Assembly (NCBI RefSeq): GCF_900112005.1
Contig: NZ_FOKK01000005.1
Coordinates: 225,183 to 289,182, forward strand
DNA: 64,000 nt
Reading direction: 5' to 3'
DNA from: Algoriphagus aquimarinus
GTDB taxonomy: Bacteria; Bacteroidota; Bacteroidia; Cytophagales; Cyclobacteriaceae
Position numbers and translations under genes: made by a program. The notes under the pieces were generated by a model. It was not told where the DNA came from. It ran no database searches and saw only the letters and a list, made by a program, of their open reading frames with translations. Numbering within the stretch: the first letter of the stretch is position 1; every line of letters begins with the position of its first letter. This document shows positions 54,443-63,008 of the stretch, piece by piece.

Positions 54443-55786
54443 TTAAATCCCTGTATAGTTGAATGGAGAAATCACGCTCAACTCAGCTTTCAATTCCTCT
54501 GAAATTGGAAGATTAGAGATGAATTCTGAGATAGATTTTTCGGTGATTTTGGTATTAGTTCTGGTAAGATCTTTAAGTGCTTCGTAAGGTTTTGGAAAGC
54601 CTTCTCTTCTCAGTACAGTTTGAATAGCTTCAGCCACTACAGCCCAGTTTTCTTCCAAATCTGCATGGATAGCAGCTTCGTTAAGTTCTAACTTACCAAG
54701 ACCTTTTATTAAGGATTCAAAAGAAATCAACATATGTCCAAGTGGTACACCGATGATTCTTAATACAGTACTGTCGGTCAAATCTCGCTGCAATCTTGAA
54801 ACAGGGAGTTTTGCAGCTAAATGCTCTAACAAAGCATTCGCGATACCCAAATTCCCTTCGGCGTTCTCGAAGTCTATCGGATTGACTTTATGTGGCATTG
54901 CTGAAGAGCCAATCTCGCCAGCTTTGATTTTCTGCTTGAAATAATTCATCGCAACGTACTGCCAAACATCTTTAGAGAGATCCAGCAGGATTGTATTGAT
55001 TCTTTTCAATCCATCAAATACAGCAGCCAAATTATCATAATGCTCAATCTGTGTAGTAGGATAGCTTCTTTCCAGGCCTAGATATTCTCCGACAAACTTA
55101 AAAGCAAACTCATTCCACTCGTAAGCTGGATATGCTACATGATGTGCGTTCATATTGCCTGTGGCACCGCCAAATTTCGCAGAGTAAGGAATATGATTTA
55201 GTAGTATAAGTTGCTTTTGAAGACGAACTACAAAGACTTCGATTTCCTTTCCTAAGCGAGTGGGAGAGGCGGGCTGTCCGTGCGTTTTTGCCAGCATGGG
55301 GATGTCCTTCCATTCGGTAGCTAGAAATTGAAGTCTATCAATTACAGCATCTAGTTGAGGCAAGATGACTTCATTGAGACCTTCTTTCAGCATCAATGGC
55401 GTAGCCGTATTATTGATGTCCTGAGATGTCAGTCCGAAGTGTATGAATTCCTTGTGAGCCTCTAATCCTAGTGCATCAAATTTCTCTTTCAAGAAATATT
55501 CCACGGCCTTCACATCATGATTAGTGATTTTCTCGGTGGCTTTGATTGTATCAAAATCAGTTAGCGAAAAGTCAGAAACTATAGCTCTAAGATTCTCAAA
55601 AAGGCTTTTATCAAAACCCTTTAGTTGCGGCAATGGAAGTTCGCAGAGCGCAATGAAGTATTCTACTTCTACATGAACACGGTATTTGATAAGGGCAAAT
55701 TCAGAAAAATATGCTCTTAACGGAGCTGTTTTGCCAGCATAGCGTCCATCTACAGAGGTCACTGCGGTCAATGCGTTTAATTCCAT
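54443..55786 (-). CDS. purB: Adenylosuccinate lyase
   Basis: 447 residues of the fumarase/aspartase superfamily. It cleaves adenylosuccinate to AMP and SAICAR to AICAR in purine synthesis. The signature SSAMPHKVNP (about 290-300) carries the catalytic serine loop, and TSQDINNTA and KTHGQPASPT supply the other active-site histidines. Size and motifs match the E. coli-like branch. A single gene with its own long terminator. Confidence 0.96.
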   Translation of the reverse strand: MELNALTAVTSVDGRYAGKTAPLRAYFSEFALIKYRVHVEVEYFIALCELPLPQLKGFDKSLFENLRAIVSDFSLTDFDTIKATEKITNHDVKAVEYFLKEKFDALGLEAHKEFIHFGLTSQDINNTATPLMLKEGLNEVILPQLDAVIDRLQFLATEWKDIPMLAKTHGQPASPTRLGKEIEVFVVRLQKQLILLNHIPYSAKFGGATGNMNAHHVAYPAYEWNEFAFKFVGEYLGLERSYPTTQIEHYDNLAAVFDGLKRINTILLDLSKDVWQYVAMNYFKQKIKAGEIGSSAMPHKVNPIDFENAEGNLGIANALLEHLAAKLPVSRLQRDLTDSTVLRIIGVPLGHMLISFESLIKGLGKLELNEAAIHADLEENWAVVAEAIQTVLRREGFPKPYEALKDLTRTNTKITEKSISEFISNLPISEELKAELSVISPFNYTGI

Positions 55787-56005
55787 CTCTTTTAATCAAT
55801 TTGGTTTTAGGAAGGTGCAAAGTTAATTTTTTGAAGCCAAAACTTGGGTTTTGAATCACCTAATTCAGGAAATAACATTCAATTAATTCGAACTAGCTTG
55901 ATATTATCTAAGTTAAGATTTACAAATAATCAGTTACAAGCCAGAATATTTGACTTAGCGGGTTAATTTTGCAACCGTTTAAACAGATAAAAGCTCAGAT
56001 CAGGA

Positions 56006-57109
56006 ATGTTCAATATATTTAAGAAAAAGAAGGAAGAGGTAAAGGCGTCACAGTATTTACCGCTGAAAGTGAGGGAGGTAGTGAAGGAAACGGCAGATAC
56101 AGTCACTTTGTATTTTGAGCAGCCAAAGCCGTTTCTTGATTATAAGCCAGGTCAGTTTTTGACGCTTGTGATGGATTTTGAAGGCAAGGAGCAGCGTAGA
56201 TCTTATAGCCTTTGTACTTCTCCATATGTAGATCCATTTCCTGGGATTTCTGTTAAGCGTGTTCCCAAAGGCAAATTTTCCAATTTTTTGAATGAGCGAG
56301 TTTTCCCTGGGAAAACAATCAACGTGCTTAAGCCTTTGGGTAATTTTACAACTGATTTTCATTCCAAAAATAGAAAGCATTTCTTCCTAGTGGCTGCAGG
56401 TAGTGGTATTACACCTATCATGGGGATTTTGAAGTCTGTCTTGGTAAACGAGCCAAATTCCAAGGTGTCTTTGCTTTACTGTAGCCGAAATGAAGAGCAA
56501 ATTATTTTCAAGAAGGAATTAGAATCTTTAGTAGAGAAAAATACAGATAGACTTGAAGTGATTCATAATTTGAGTCAACCGAGTGAAGCTTGGACTGGTC
56601 TCAAAGGACGTGTGACCAAAGAGACTATTCTTGAGTTTGCCAAAAAAGCTGAATCAGAACCGGAATTCGATAAGGAGTACTTTGCATGTGGACCAGAAGG
56701 TATCATGGATAATGTGGTTTCTATATTGGATGAGTTGGGAGTTCCTAGTGAGAAAGTACATCGTGAAAGCTTCTATTCAGCTGCTGCAGACAAAGCGCAT
56801 GACGACGCAGCACACGGCATCACGGGTGGATTGTTGACTAGAGATGTTAAAGTGATTCTAGAGGGAGAAGAGTATGCTGTAACGGTGTCTCCGGATAAGA
56901 CTATCCTTGAAGCCGGACTTGCTCAGGATTTAAATATGCCTTACAGTTGTCAAAGTGGTCTATGTACTGCTTGTAGAGGCAGATTGCTTAGTGGTAAAGT
57001 CAAGATGGACGAGGATGCAGGGTTGAGCCCGAATGAAATTGAGGCTGGCTACGTGCTATGCTGCGTGTCGCATCCATTGACAGATGATGTCAAGGTGACG
57101 ATTGAGTAA
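56006..57109 (+). CDS. Ferredoxin-NADP(H) reductase/PaaE-type flavoprotein with C-terminal [2Fe-2S]
   Basis: 367 residues. An FNR-type FAD domain (about 20-120, RRSYSLCTSP binds FAD), an NAD(P) domain (about 125-245, AAGSGITPIMGI and ACGPEGIM), and a plant-type ferredoxin domain (about 275-367, CQSGLCTACRG plus a last Cys near 353) follow in order. This is the layout of PaaE/phenol-hydroxylase-type reductases. The oxygenase partner is not in the window and the next gene is a small membrane protein 26 bp away. Electron acceptor unknown. Confidence 0.92.
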   Translation: MFNIFKKKKEEVKASQYLPLKVREVVKETADTVTLYFEQPKPFLDYKPGQFLTLVMDFEGKEQRRSYSLCTSPYVDPFPGISVKRVPKGKFSNFLNERVFPGKTINVLKPLGNFTTDFHSKNRKHFFLVAAGSGITPIMGILKSVLVNEPNSKVSLLYCSRNEEQIIFKKELESLVEKNTDRLEVIHNLSQPSEAWTGLKGRVTKETILEFAKKAESEPEFDKEYFACGPEGIMDNVVSILDELGVPSEKVHRESFYSAAADKAHDDAAHGITGGLLTRDVKVILEGEEYAVTVSPDKTILEAGLAQDLNMPYSCQSGLCTACRGRLLSGKVKMDEDAGLSPNEIEAGYVLCCVSHPLTDDVKVTIE

Positions 57110-57135
57110 TTCAGGCAACTTATAAAACTCTTATT

Positions 57136-57624
57136 TTGGAAATTCAGGAATTCAGGAAGGTTTACAAAAACCTTGATCAACTTATATTGATTCTATTAGT
57201 ACTGGTATTACCCATTTTTGGGATGATTTACTTGTATCAATCTTCCGGGAAATTAACTTGGAACCTCCCAGAATTGCCATCCTTGGTAGGGCAAATTTTG
57301 TCTAGTGCTGGAATTGGCCTTCTAGTAGTTCAATACTTGCTTTTTCGCAAGAAAGTGAAGGCTGTTTTTTTGACGGAGGATTTGCTAGTAAAGCTTAAAA
57401 TCTATGCGAATGCTACGCGTGAACGGTATTTGATCCTCTTCGTGGTTGCGTTGATTTGCTCAGTTGGTTTGCTTTTTTTCGGCTCAGCGATTTACAATTT
57501 TATTTTTGCAGGCGCACTTTTCTTCTTTTCTATAGCAAAGCCGACTCCTGATCGGATTAAAACTTTGTTTAAACTTTCTAAGGAAGATGCTGAAATAATC
57601 AGATTAGCCTCGAGACCAGATTGA
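57136..57624 (+). CDS. Small membrane protein of unknown function
   Basis: 162 residues with three to four membrane helices (LDQLILILLVLVLPIFGMIY; ILSSAGIGLLVVQYLLF; LILFVVALICSVGLLFFG, then IYNFIFAGALFFFSIA). The C-terminus is a short charged cytoplasmic tail. No family recognised. The TTG start at 57136 lies 26 bp after the reductase stop, so they are probably one transcript ended by the hairpin at 57702. Confidence 0.7.
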   Translation: MEIQEFRKVYKNLDQLILILLVLVLPIFGMIYLYQSSGKLTWNLPELPSLVGQILSSAGIGLLVVQYLLFRKKVKAVFLTEDLLVKLKIYANATRERYLILFVVALICSVGLLFFGSAIYNFIFAGALFFFSIAKPTPDRIKTLFKLSKEDAEIIRLASRPD

Positions 57625-57701
57625 TTGTGGAAGTTTCAGCAGCATTAATTCTTTGCCTTACTAAGCATGAATTGCTGGAAAGGATTTCTTTTCCATATAA
57701 C

Positions 57702-57736
57702 GAAAAACGCCAGCTTGATATGAGCCGGCGTTTTTC
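57702..57736. terminator. Bidirectional intrinsic terminator between the convergent genes
   Basis: GAAAAACGCC / GGCGTTTTTC stem, extended by a GC pair after one mismatch. T-rich ends occur on both strands. Confidence 0.85.
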
Positions 57737-57740
57737 AATT

Positions 57741-58637
57741 TTATGATTCTTCTGTAGAAGCAGGTGATTCTTTGTCCTCTTCTGCAGGTGGAGCGACGTT
57801 CTCTCGAATACGCTCACTTGGCTTGTAAGGAACAAACCCTTCTCTTTTGAATTTGTAGGTAGTAGTTCTTGGACCTGTTGGGTGATTAGCCAAGTCCAGC
57901 ATACCAAAACCTTTGTGAGTAAATGCCCCCAAACCACATTTGAATACGAAGTCCTGAACCTCAGGTGCAGCGTATAATGTGATTGGTAGCGTATAGCCTC
58001 TCACTTCGTATTTCACATCCATGTCGTAAACGGCATAGATTCTTGCAAATTTCTTCTGTGCTTCCTTAAGCTTATTTACATAAACCATGTCTGGAACCAC
58101 TTGGAACTTGTAGAATGTTTCCATTTGCTCAGGTGTATACCAGCCTGAACGCTCCATTCGAGTAAGCGTAGATTCATATAGTAGATCGGAGAACTCATCG
58201 CTATCCGGGCTAATAAAACGCTTTCCAGCTTCCTCATTAAATGCAGGAGTGATCAATACCAATGGGGAGATACAAACAAACTTGTTTGAAGTCTCCAAAA
58301 CTGGTTCTACTTCGATTTCAGTGTATTCTGGAACCATTATTAAATTGCCAAGCTCGATTTTTGGGGTGGCAAAAACCTGCTCTAACAGATAGTCCATGAA
58401 GTCTTCACTTTGGGAAGACAACACTAGGGTTACCAAACTGGAATAGTAATGCAATCCACTTCTACTAACTTTAGTCTGGCCCTTCAAGCCAGAAAAATTG
58501 AAATAGTTGTAGTTGTAAAACTCTTCTCTTCCACCTTTCACAATTAATCCTTTAAGGAATTGCGCCAGTATATACTGATGATGAAAAGGTAAATAGGAAC
58601 CCTTGTTTTTTAGGGAAAATATTAGTCTAACTCTCAC
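57741..58637 (-). CDS. Orphan Cas6-like CRISPR endoribonuclease
   Basis: 298 residues of the RAMP/Cas6 type. The N-terminal ferredoxin-like fold begins MRVRLIFSLKNKGSYLPFHHQYILAQFL, with a His pair at about 20-21 where Cas6 enzymes have active-site or Tyr-Gln-Y residues. The C-terminal glycine-rich loop GLGAFTHKGFGMLDL (Gly235-Leu249) is the Cas6 hallmark that grips the crRNA repeat. An acidic tail follows. GTG start at 58637. No CRISPR array and no other cas gene is present in the window; it lies next to ychF. It may act in trans or have another RNA role. Confidence 0.75.
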   Translation of the reverse strand: MRVRLIFSLKNKGSYLPFHHQYILAQFLKGLIVKGGREEFYNYNYFNFSGLKGQTKVSRSGLHYYSSLVTLVLSSQSEDFMDYLLEQVFATPKIELGNLIMVPEYTEIEVEPVLETSNKFVCISPLVLITPAFNEEAGKRFISPDSDEFSDLLYESTLTRMERSGWYTPEQMETFYKFQVVPDMVYVNKLKEAQKKFARIYAVYDMDVKYEVRGYTLPITLYAAPEVQDFVFKCGLGAFTHKGFGMLDLANHPTGPRTTTYKFKREGFVPYKPSERIRENVAPPAEEDKESPASTEES

Positions 58638-58734
58638 GGTAAATTAAAAATAAAATGAGACAATAAATAAGATAAAATTGTAACGCTTGGGGTGAATACG
58701 CACTTACAAAATTATCATTTTTTTTGAGAAATTG

Positions 58735-59832
58735 TTATACATTAAATCTAAAATGCATAATGTCACCATCCTGGACAATGTACTCTTTGCCTTCAATAGC
58801 AATTTTTCCATTTTCTCGGCACGCTGCTTCAGTTTTGAATTTCTGATATTCAGCTAGTTTTATTACTTCAGCTTTGATAAAACCTCTTTCAAAATCTGTG
58901 TGAATTACTCCTGCAGCGGCTGGTGCTTTCCAACCTTTTTTGATTGTCCAAGCTCTAACCTCCTGCACTCCAGCTGTGAAATAAGTAATCAAGTCTAATA
59001 AAGAATACGCACCACTGATCAATTTGTTCAATCCGCTTTCTTCCAGTCCGTATTCTCCAAGGAACATTTCCTTCTCTTCAGGATCTTCGAATTCTGCGAT
59101 TTGTTCTTCGATAGCCGCGCACAGGATGATTACTTCAGCGTTTTCATCCTTCACTTCTTCTTTCAGCTTGTCTACGTGCTTGTTGCCAGTTTGCAAACTG
59201 TTTTCGTCCACATTGGCTACATAGATCACAGGCTTGATCGTCAATAAATGTAGGTCACGAACAGCCTCAAGCTCTTCCTTATCTACATCTACAGATCTAG
59301 CGTTTTTACCGTCTACCAGTGCTTGCTTGAATAGTAAAAGTGTTTCAAGCTCTTTCTTTGCTTTAGCATCTCCGGATTTGGCGATCTTCTCAGACTTCTG
59401 AATTTTCTTTTCCACAGACTCCAAATCTTTCAATTGAAGTTCAGTGTCAATTACTTCCTTGTCGAAAATCGGGTCTACACCACCAGCTACGTGGACGATG
59501 TTGTCATCGTCAAAGCACCTGATCACATGGATCACTGCATCTACCTCGCGGATATTTGCAAGAAATTTATTTCCAAGGCCCTCACCTTTGCTCGCACCTT
59601 TTACTAGTCCAGCGATATCCACAAATTCAATCACGGTCGGAAGAACACGATGAGGATTGACAAGCTCTTCAAGGATCTGAAGTCTCTTGTCGGGAACGGT
59701 AACTACACCCACATTAGGTTCTATAGTGCAAAAAGGAAAATTAGCTGCTTCAGCTTTCGCACTGGATAGGGCGTTAAACAGAGTGGATTTTCCTACGTTT
59801 GGAAGTCCTACAATGCCACATTGTAATGCCAT
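58735..59832 (-). CDS. ychF: Redox-regulated ATPase YchF
   Basis: 365 residues of the Obg-related YchF/OLA1 family, which prefers ATP and associates with ribosomes. P-loop GLPNVGKS (9-16), NFPFCTIEPNVG (switch I), DIAGLVKGASKGEGLG (switch II), NVDE (the altered G4 motif) and a C-terminal TGS domain are seen. Length is normal. It is 97 bp downstream of the cas6-like gene on the same strand; a 7-bp gap separates it from the AI-2E transporter gene. Confidence 0.96.
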   Translation of the reverse strand: MALQCGIVGLPNVGKSTLFNALSSAKAEAANFPFCTIEPNVGVVTVPDKRLQILEELVNPHRVLPTVIEFVDIAGLVKGASKGEGLGNKFLANIREVDAVIHVIRCFDDDNIVHVAGGVDPIFDKEVIDTELQLKDLESVEKKIQKSEKIAKSGDAKAKKELETLLLFKQALVDGKNARSVDVDKEELEAVRDLHLLTIKPVIYVANVDENSLQTGNKHVDKLKEEVKDENAEVIILCAAIEEQIAEFEDPEEKEMFLGEYGLEESGLNKLISGAYSLLDLITYFTAGVQEVRAWTIKKGWKAPAAAGVIHTDFERGFIKAEVIKLAEYQKFKTEAACRENGKIAIEGKEYIVQDGDIMHFRFNV

Positions 59833-59839
59833 TAATTCG

Positions 59840-60925
59840 TTATTTTATTTTAAATATTCTGTAAGATTTATACCCCTTGTAGAACTCCAAAATGAAAACT
59901 CTAAAGATGGTGTAAAGTGGTATTGCAAAAATCATCCCGACTACGCCTGCGATTTTTGCCCCGGCAAAGATAACAACAAATATTTCAAGGGGATGCGCTT
60001 TCACTGATTTAGAAAAAATCATAGGCTGAAGAAATATATTATCCGTGATCTGAACCAGCCCAAATACGGAAAGTATCTTGATGATAAGGTAATTTAATTC
60101 GCTGTTTGTCTCAAAACTACCTGATGAAATCCCGACTATGATACCGAAAGTGGCACCAAGTAAAGGGCCTGCATAAGGAATGAGGTTGGCTACAGCTGCA
60201 AAAAGCGCAATGGTCAGCGCATATTCTACCCCCATGACGGTGAGACCAAAACTTGCTAAAGAGAAGATAGCCAGCATTTGAAGTAAAAGCCCCGATAGAT
60301 AATTAGAAAGTAGTTTTTCTACCTTAGTAAAGGTTGCTACTGATAGTTCAAAATAGGGGTTTGGGATTAGATTAAGAAGATTCCTTCTCAGAAGCCCATT
60401 TTCCAACAGCAAGAAAAAGCTAATAAAAGCAATAGCCATGGTGCCTATAAATAGGCTGCTTGTAGTGTTTATTACTCCGCCTATAAAGCTAGTGAAATCA
60501 AATCCTTTGATCATTTCGATCATGCTGGATTTCAAACTACCAAATAAATACCCAGGTTCTGTTTCCAGTAACTCATGTCTGAAAAGAAACCCTTCAACTC
60601 TAGTTACAGGTATTTGAATTTGCTCGTAGATTCCATTTAAATCCAATTCGCTTAATATAATAATCTGATTATTAATCAGCGGGAAAAACAGAAAGCTAAG
60701 TAATACCATCAAAAGCACGATCGCTGAATAGGAAAGCAGAATTGCGGACCATCGTGGAATATGCTGACCTAATAAGTGGAAGTCATTTAGTCGGTTAGTA
60801 AGTGGGCGTAGCAGTGCTGCTAGTATTAAAGAAATGACTAGGTAAAGCGTGATATTGGAAAAATACCAGCCGAAAAGCAGAAAAACTGCGGTGAATAAAA
60901 TGAGATAAATGAAAAAACGCTGCAT
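59840..60925 (-). CDS. AI-2E family transporter (UPF0118)
   Basis: 361 residues with eight membrane helices. It begins MQRFFIYLILFTAVFLLFGWYF, and a periplasmic loop lies around 85-150. The conserved C-terminal helix with IPYAGPLLGATFGIIVG (P-x-x-G pattern) and IFAGAKIAGVVGMIFAIPLYT is characteristic. Family members export AI-2, or exchange Na+/H+. It is 7 bp upstream of ychF and therefore probably in one operon. Confidence 0.9.
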   Translation of the reverse strand: MQRFFIYLILFTAVFLLFGWYFSNITLYLVISLILAALLRPLTNRLNDFHLLGQHIPRWSAILLSYSAIVLLMVLLSFLFFPLINNQIIILSELDLNGIYEQIQIPVTRVEGFLFRHELLETEPGYLFGSLKSSMIEMIKGFDFTSFIGGVINTTSSLFIGTMAIAFISFFLLLENGLLRRNLLNLIPNPYFELSVATFTKVEKLLSNYLSGLLLQMLAIFSLASFGLTVMGVEYALTIALFAAVANLIPYAGPLLGATFGIIVGISSGSFETNSELNYLIIKILSVFGLVQITDNIFLQPMIFSKSVKAHPLEIFVVIFAGAKIAGVVGMIFAIPLYTIFRVFILEFYKGYKSYRIFKIK

Positions 60926-60934
60926 ATTCTAAAA

Positions 60935-60961
60935 TAAGAAAAGGAGACATTACTGTCTCCT
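60935..60961 (-). terminator. Intrinsic terminator of the DUF3276 gene
   Basis: 8-bp stem AGGAGACA (60942-60949) / TGTCTCCT (60954-60961) with loop TTAC, and T-rich sequence after it on the minus strand. Confidence 0.72.
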
Positions 60962-61014
60962 CTAATATACTATTTCTCTATTTTGAAACTAGATATCTGA
61001 TCAATCTAGCTGAA

Positions 61015-61344
61015 TTATTCCCACTTCAATTCGTCATTATACTCTGACTCTGATTCTTCTTTTTCGTATTGTTCAAAATCAACATCCGGAAGAAGCTCAT
61101 TTTTCACATGATCAACAGATTCGTTGAGTGCTTCCACAAATTTGAAGAAATCCTCCTTGTAAAGGAAGATTTTATGCTTTTCGTAGGTAAAGTTATCTCC
61201 GTTTACTTTTCTCTTACTTTCCGTTATGGTCAGGTAATAGTCATTTGAACGAGTTGATTTTACATCGAAAAAATACGTTCTCTTACCTGCTTTTACTTTC
61301 TTAGAGAAAATCTCCTCTCTGTCATAGCCTCTTTGATCGTCCAC
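61015..61344 (-). CDS. PUR-family (DUF3276) nucleic-acid-binding protein
   Basis: 109 residues from GTG 61344; the frame extends to an ATG at 61389, but conserved family sequence starts at DDQRGYDREEIFSKKVKAG, so I prefer the GTG. Family: DUF3276, the bacterial PUR-alpha-like single-stranded DNA/RNA-binding protein of Bacteroidota and spirochaetes. The PUR core is KAGKRTYFFDVKSTRSNDYYL and TYEKHKIFLYKEDFFKF. The C-terminal acidic tail (EQYEKEESESEYNDELK) is common. Single gene with its own terminator. Biological role unknown. Confidence 0.85.
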   Translation of the reverse strand: MDDQRGYDREEIFSKKVKAGKRTYFFDVKSTRSNDYYLTITESKRKVNGDNFTYEKHKIFLYKEDFFKFVEALNESVDHVKNELLPDVDFEQYEKEESESEYNDELKWE

Positions 61345-61513
61345 AATTCTAAATGTTATGAGTATAAGGTTGTTTAAAATACAACCCAAGATAAAACAAT
61401 TAGCTTCGAGAATTCAAGTCCAAAGCCTAATTATTTTAGCAAAGCTGCCTTTATCAAAACCGTATAATAAGAAAATAGGTGTGAAAATAAAGATCCTGAC
61501 TTATTAGGAAAGC

Positions 61514-61861
61514 TTACTCACCATGCATCATCGCCTTTTTGGCTAATAAAGCTTCTTCTGATTCACGGTGATCGGGATCATCCACACAGCAATCTACTGG
61601 ACATACAGCCGCACATTGAGGCTCCTCATGAAAGCCGTTGCATTCGGTGCATTTATCGGTTACGATATAGTAGAATTCATCCGATACAGGATCTTGCTTC
61701 TCATTCCCATCTACGACTGTACCGTCTTCTAAAGTAACTTCATTCAAACTAGTACCGCCACCCCAAGTCCACTCAACTCCACCTTCGTAGATGGCAGTGT
61801 TTGGACATTCTGGTTCGCATGCACCGCAATTGATGCATTCGTCAGTAATCATTATAGCCAT
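61514..61861 (-). CDS. 2[4Fe-4S] ferredoxin
   Basis: 115 residues. One CxxCxxCxxxC cluster at Cys9-Cys12-Cys15-Cys19 and a second with Cys71, Cys74, Cys83 and Cys87, the last with a longer spacing (CxxC-x8-CxxxC). A 50-residue insert separates the clusters. It is a soluble, low-potential electron carrier. Divergent from the acyl-CoA reductase gene; the two share a 139-bp intergenic region. This neighbour pair is common in Bacteroidota. Confidence 0.94.
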   Translation of the reverse strand: MAIMITDECINCGACEPECPNTAIYEGGVEWTWGGGTSLNEVTLEDGTVVDGNEKQDPVSDEFYYIVTDKCTECNGFHEEPQCAAVCPVDCCVDDPDHRESEEALLAKKAMMHGE

Positions 61862-62000
61862 AACTTCAATTATTTAAAGATCAAAAGTAACAACCTTAAA
61901 ACTGTGAGGCAATAAAAAAGTTGTCATACTAACTAATTTAATTCGATTCTAAGGATGCTTCTTTTCAAAAAAGCTAAATTTGCCTCAATAATTCAAAAAC

Positions 62001-63008
62001 ATGAAGCCAGCAGAACGTATTTCCGTATTTGTCAAACTTGGGAAAGCAATACAGGACTTAAATCCAGAAGAAAAAGATGAATTGCTCTGGAGAGCAGAGA
62101 ACAATAATAATTGGTTCACCAAAGCTTCTGTAGAGTCCGCACTTGAAGGTATTTCAATAATGCTTTCCGAAGAGAAATTGGATGCTTGGCTTTCTATATA
62201 TGAGTTGAAAGAAGTGGAAAATCCCCAATCCATAGGATTGATGATGGCAGGGAATATTCCTGCAGTGGGTTTTCATGATATGATGTGCGTTCTCTTGTCT
62301 GGTCATCAAGTTGTGATCAAATTGAGTTCTTCTGATGAGGTTGTGATGAAATGGCTCATCAAAAAGCTGATCGAAATAGACCCGAGGATGGAATCTCAGA
62401 TTCGTGTAGCCGAAATGTTGAAAGGAATGGACGCCTATATTGCTACAGGCAGTGATAATTCTTCTCGCTATTTCAATTATTATTTCGGTAAATATCCGCA
62501 CGTCATTCGTCAAAATAGAACTTCAGTAGCGGTATTGACTGGAGAGGAGAGTACTGAGGATTATATCAATCTTGGTAAAGATATCTTCCAATATTATGGA
62601 CTGGGTTGTAGAAATGTCTCTAAGATTTATGTAAAATCTAAGAATCAACTGCAGGATTTGCTAGGAGCATTGGAGGTCTATTCACCTATAAGCTCTCATC
62701 ACAAATACCATAATAATTACGATTACAATAAATCGATCTATCTGGTGAATTTAGAAGATCATCTAGATAACGGTTTTCTGCTTTTGAAAGAAAGTGAGGC
62801 CTTGGTATCTCCGATTTCCGTGCTTTTCTATGAAGTATATGAGAGCATAGAGTTGTTGAACGAAAAGCTGCAGGAGCTTGAGCCAAAGATTCAATGTGTA
62901 GTGGGGAATGGAGATGAAAAAGTGCCATTTGGAACAGCTCAAAATCCTGAGCCTTGGGAATATGCTGATGGCGTAGATACAATGGCCTTTCTGCTTGAGC
63001 TTTCCTAA
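62001..63008 (+). CDS. LuxC-like acyl-CoA reductase
   Basis: 335 residues of the LuxC/acyl-CoA reductase family in the aldehyde-dehydrogenase superfamily. It reduces fatty acyl-CoA or acyl thioesters to aldehydes with NADPH. Visible: MMAGNIPAVGFHDMMCVLLSGH (cofactor loop), GSDNSSRYFNYYFG, and YYGLGCRNVSKIYV with the predicted nucleophile Cys near 204. The usual 400+ residue length is shortened, as in Bacteroidota members. The 3' end overlaps the convergent histidine kinase by 4 bp. No luxA/B-type genes adjoin, so it is not a bioluminescence set. Confidence 0.88.
   Translation: MKPAERISVFVKLGKAIQDLNPEEKDELLWRAENNNNWFTKASVESALEGISIMLSEEKLDAWLSIYELKEVENPQSIGLMMAGNIPAVGFHDMMCVLLSGHQVVIKLSSSDEVVMKWLIKKLIEIDPRMESQIRVAEMLKGMDAYIATGSDNSSRYFNYYFGKYPHVIRQNRTSVAVLTGEESTEDYINLGKDIFQYYGLGCRNVSKIYVKSKNQLQDLLGALEVYSPISSHHKYHNNYDYNKSIYLVNLEDHLDNGFLLLKESEALVSPISVLFYEVYESIELLNEKLQELEPKIQCVVGNGDEKVPFGTAQNPEPWEYADGVDTMAFLLELS

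Noticed and set aside
61345..61389. Upstream ATG for the DUF3276 gene
   Set aside because: The added residues are hydrophobic and unlike the family N-terminus; a GTG at 61344 begins the conserved part.
62001..63008. Bioluminescence operon because of LuxC
   Set aside because: No luxA, B, D or E homologues; LuxC-like reductases are common in Bacteroidota without light production.
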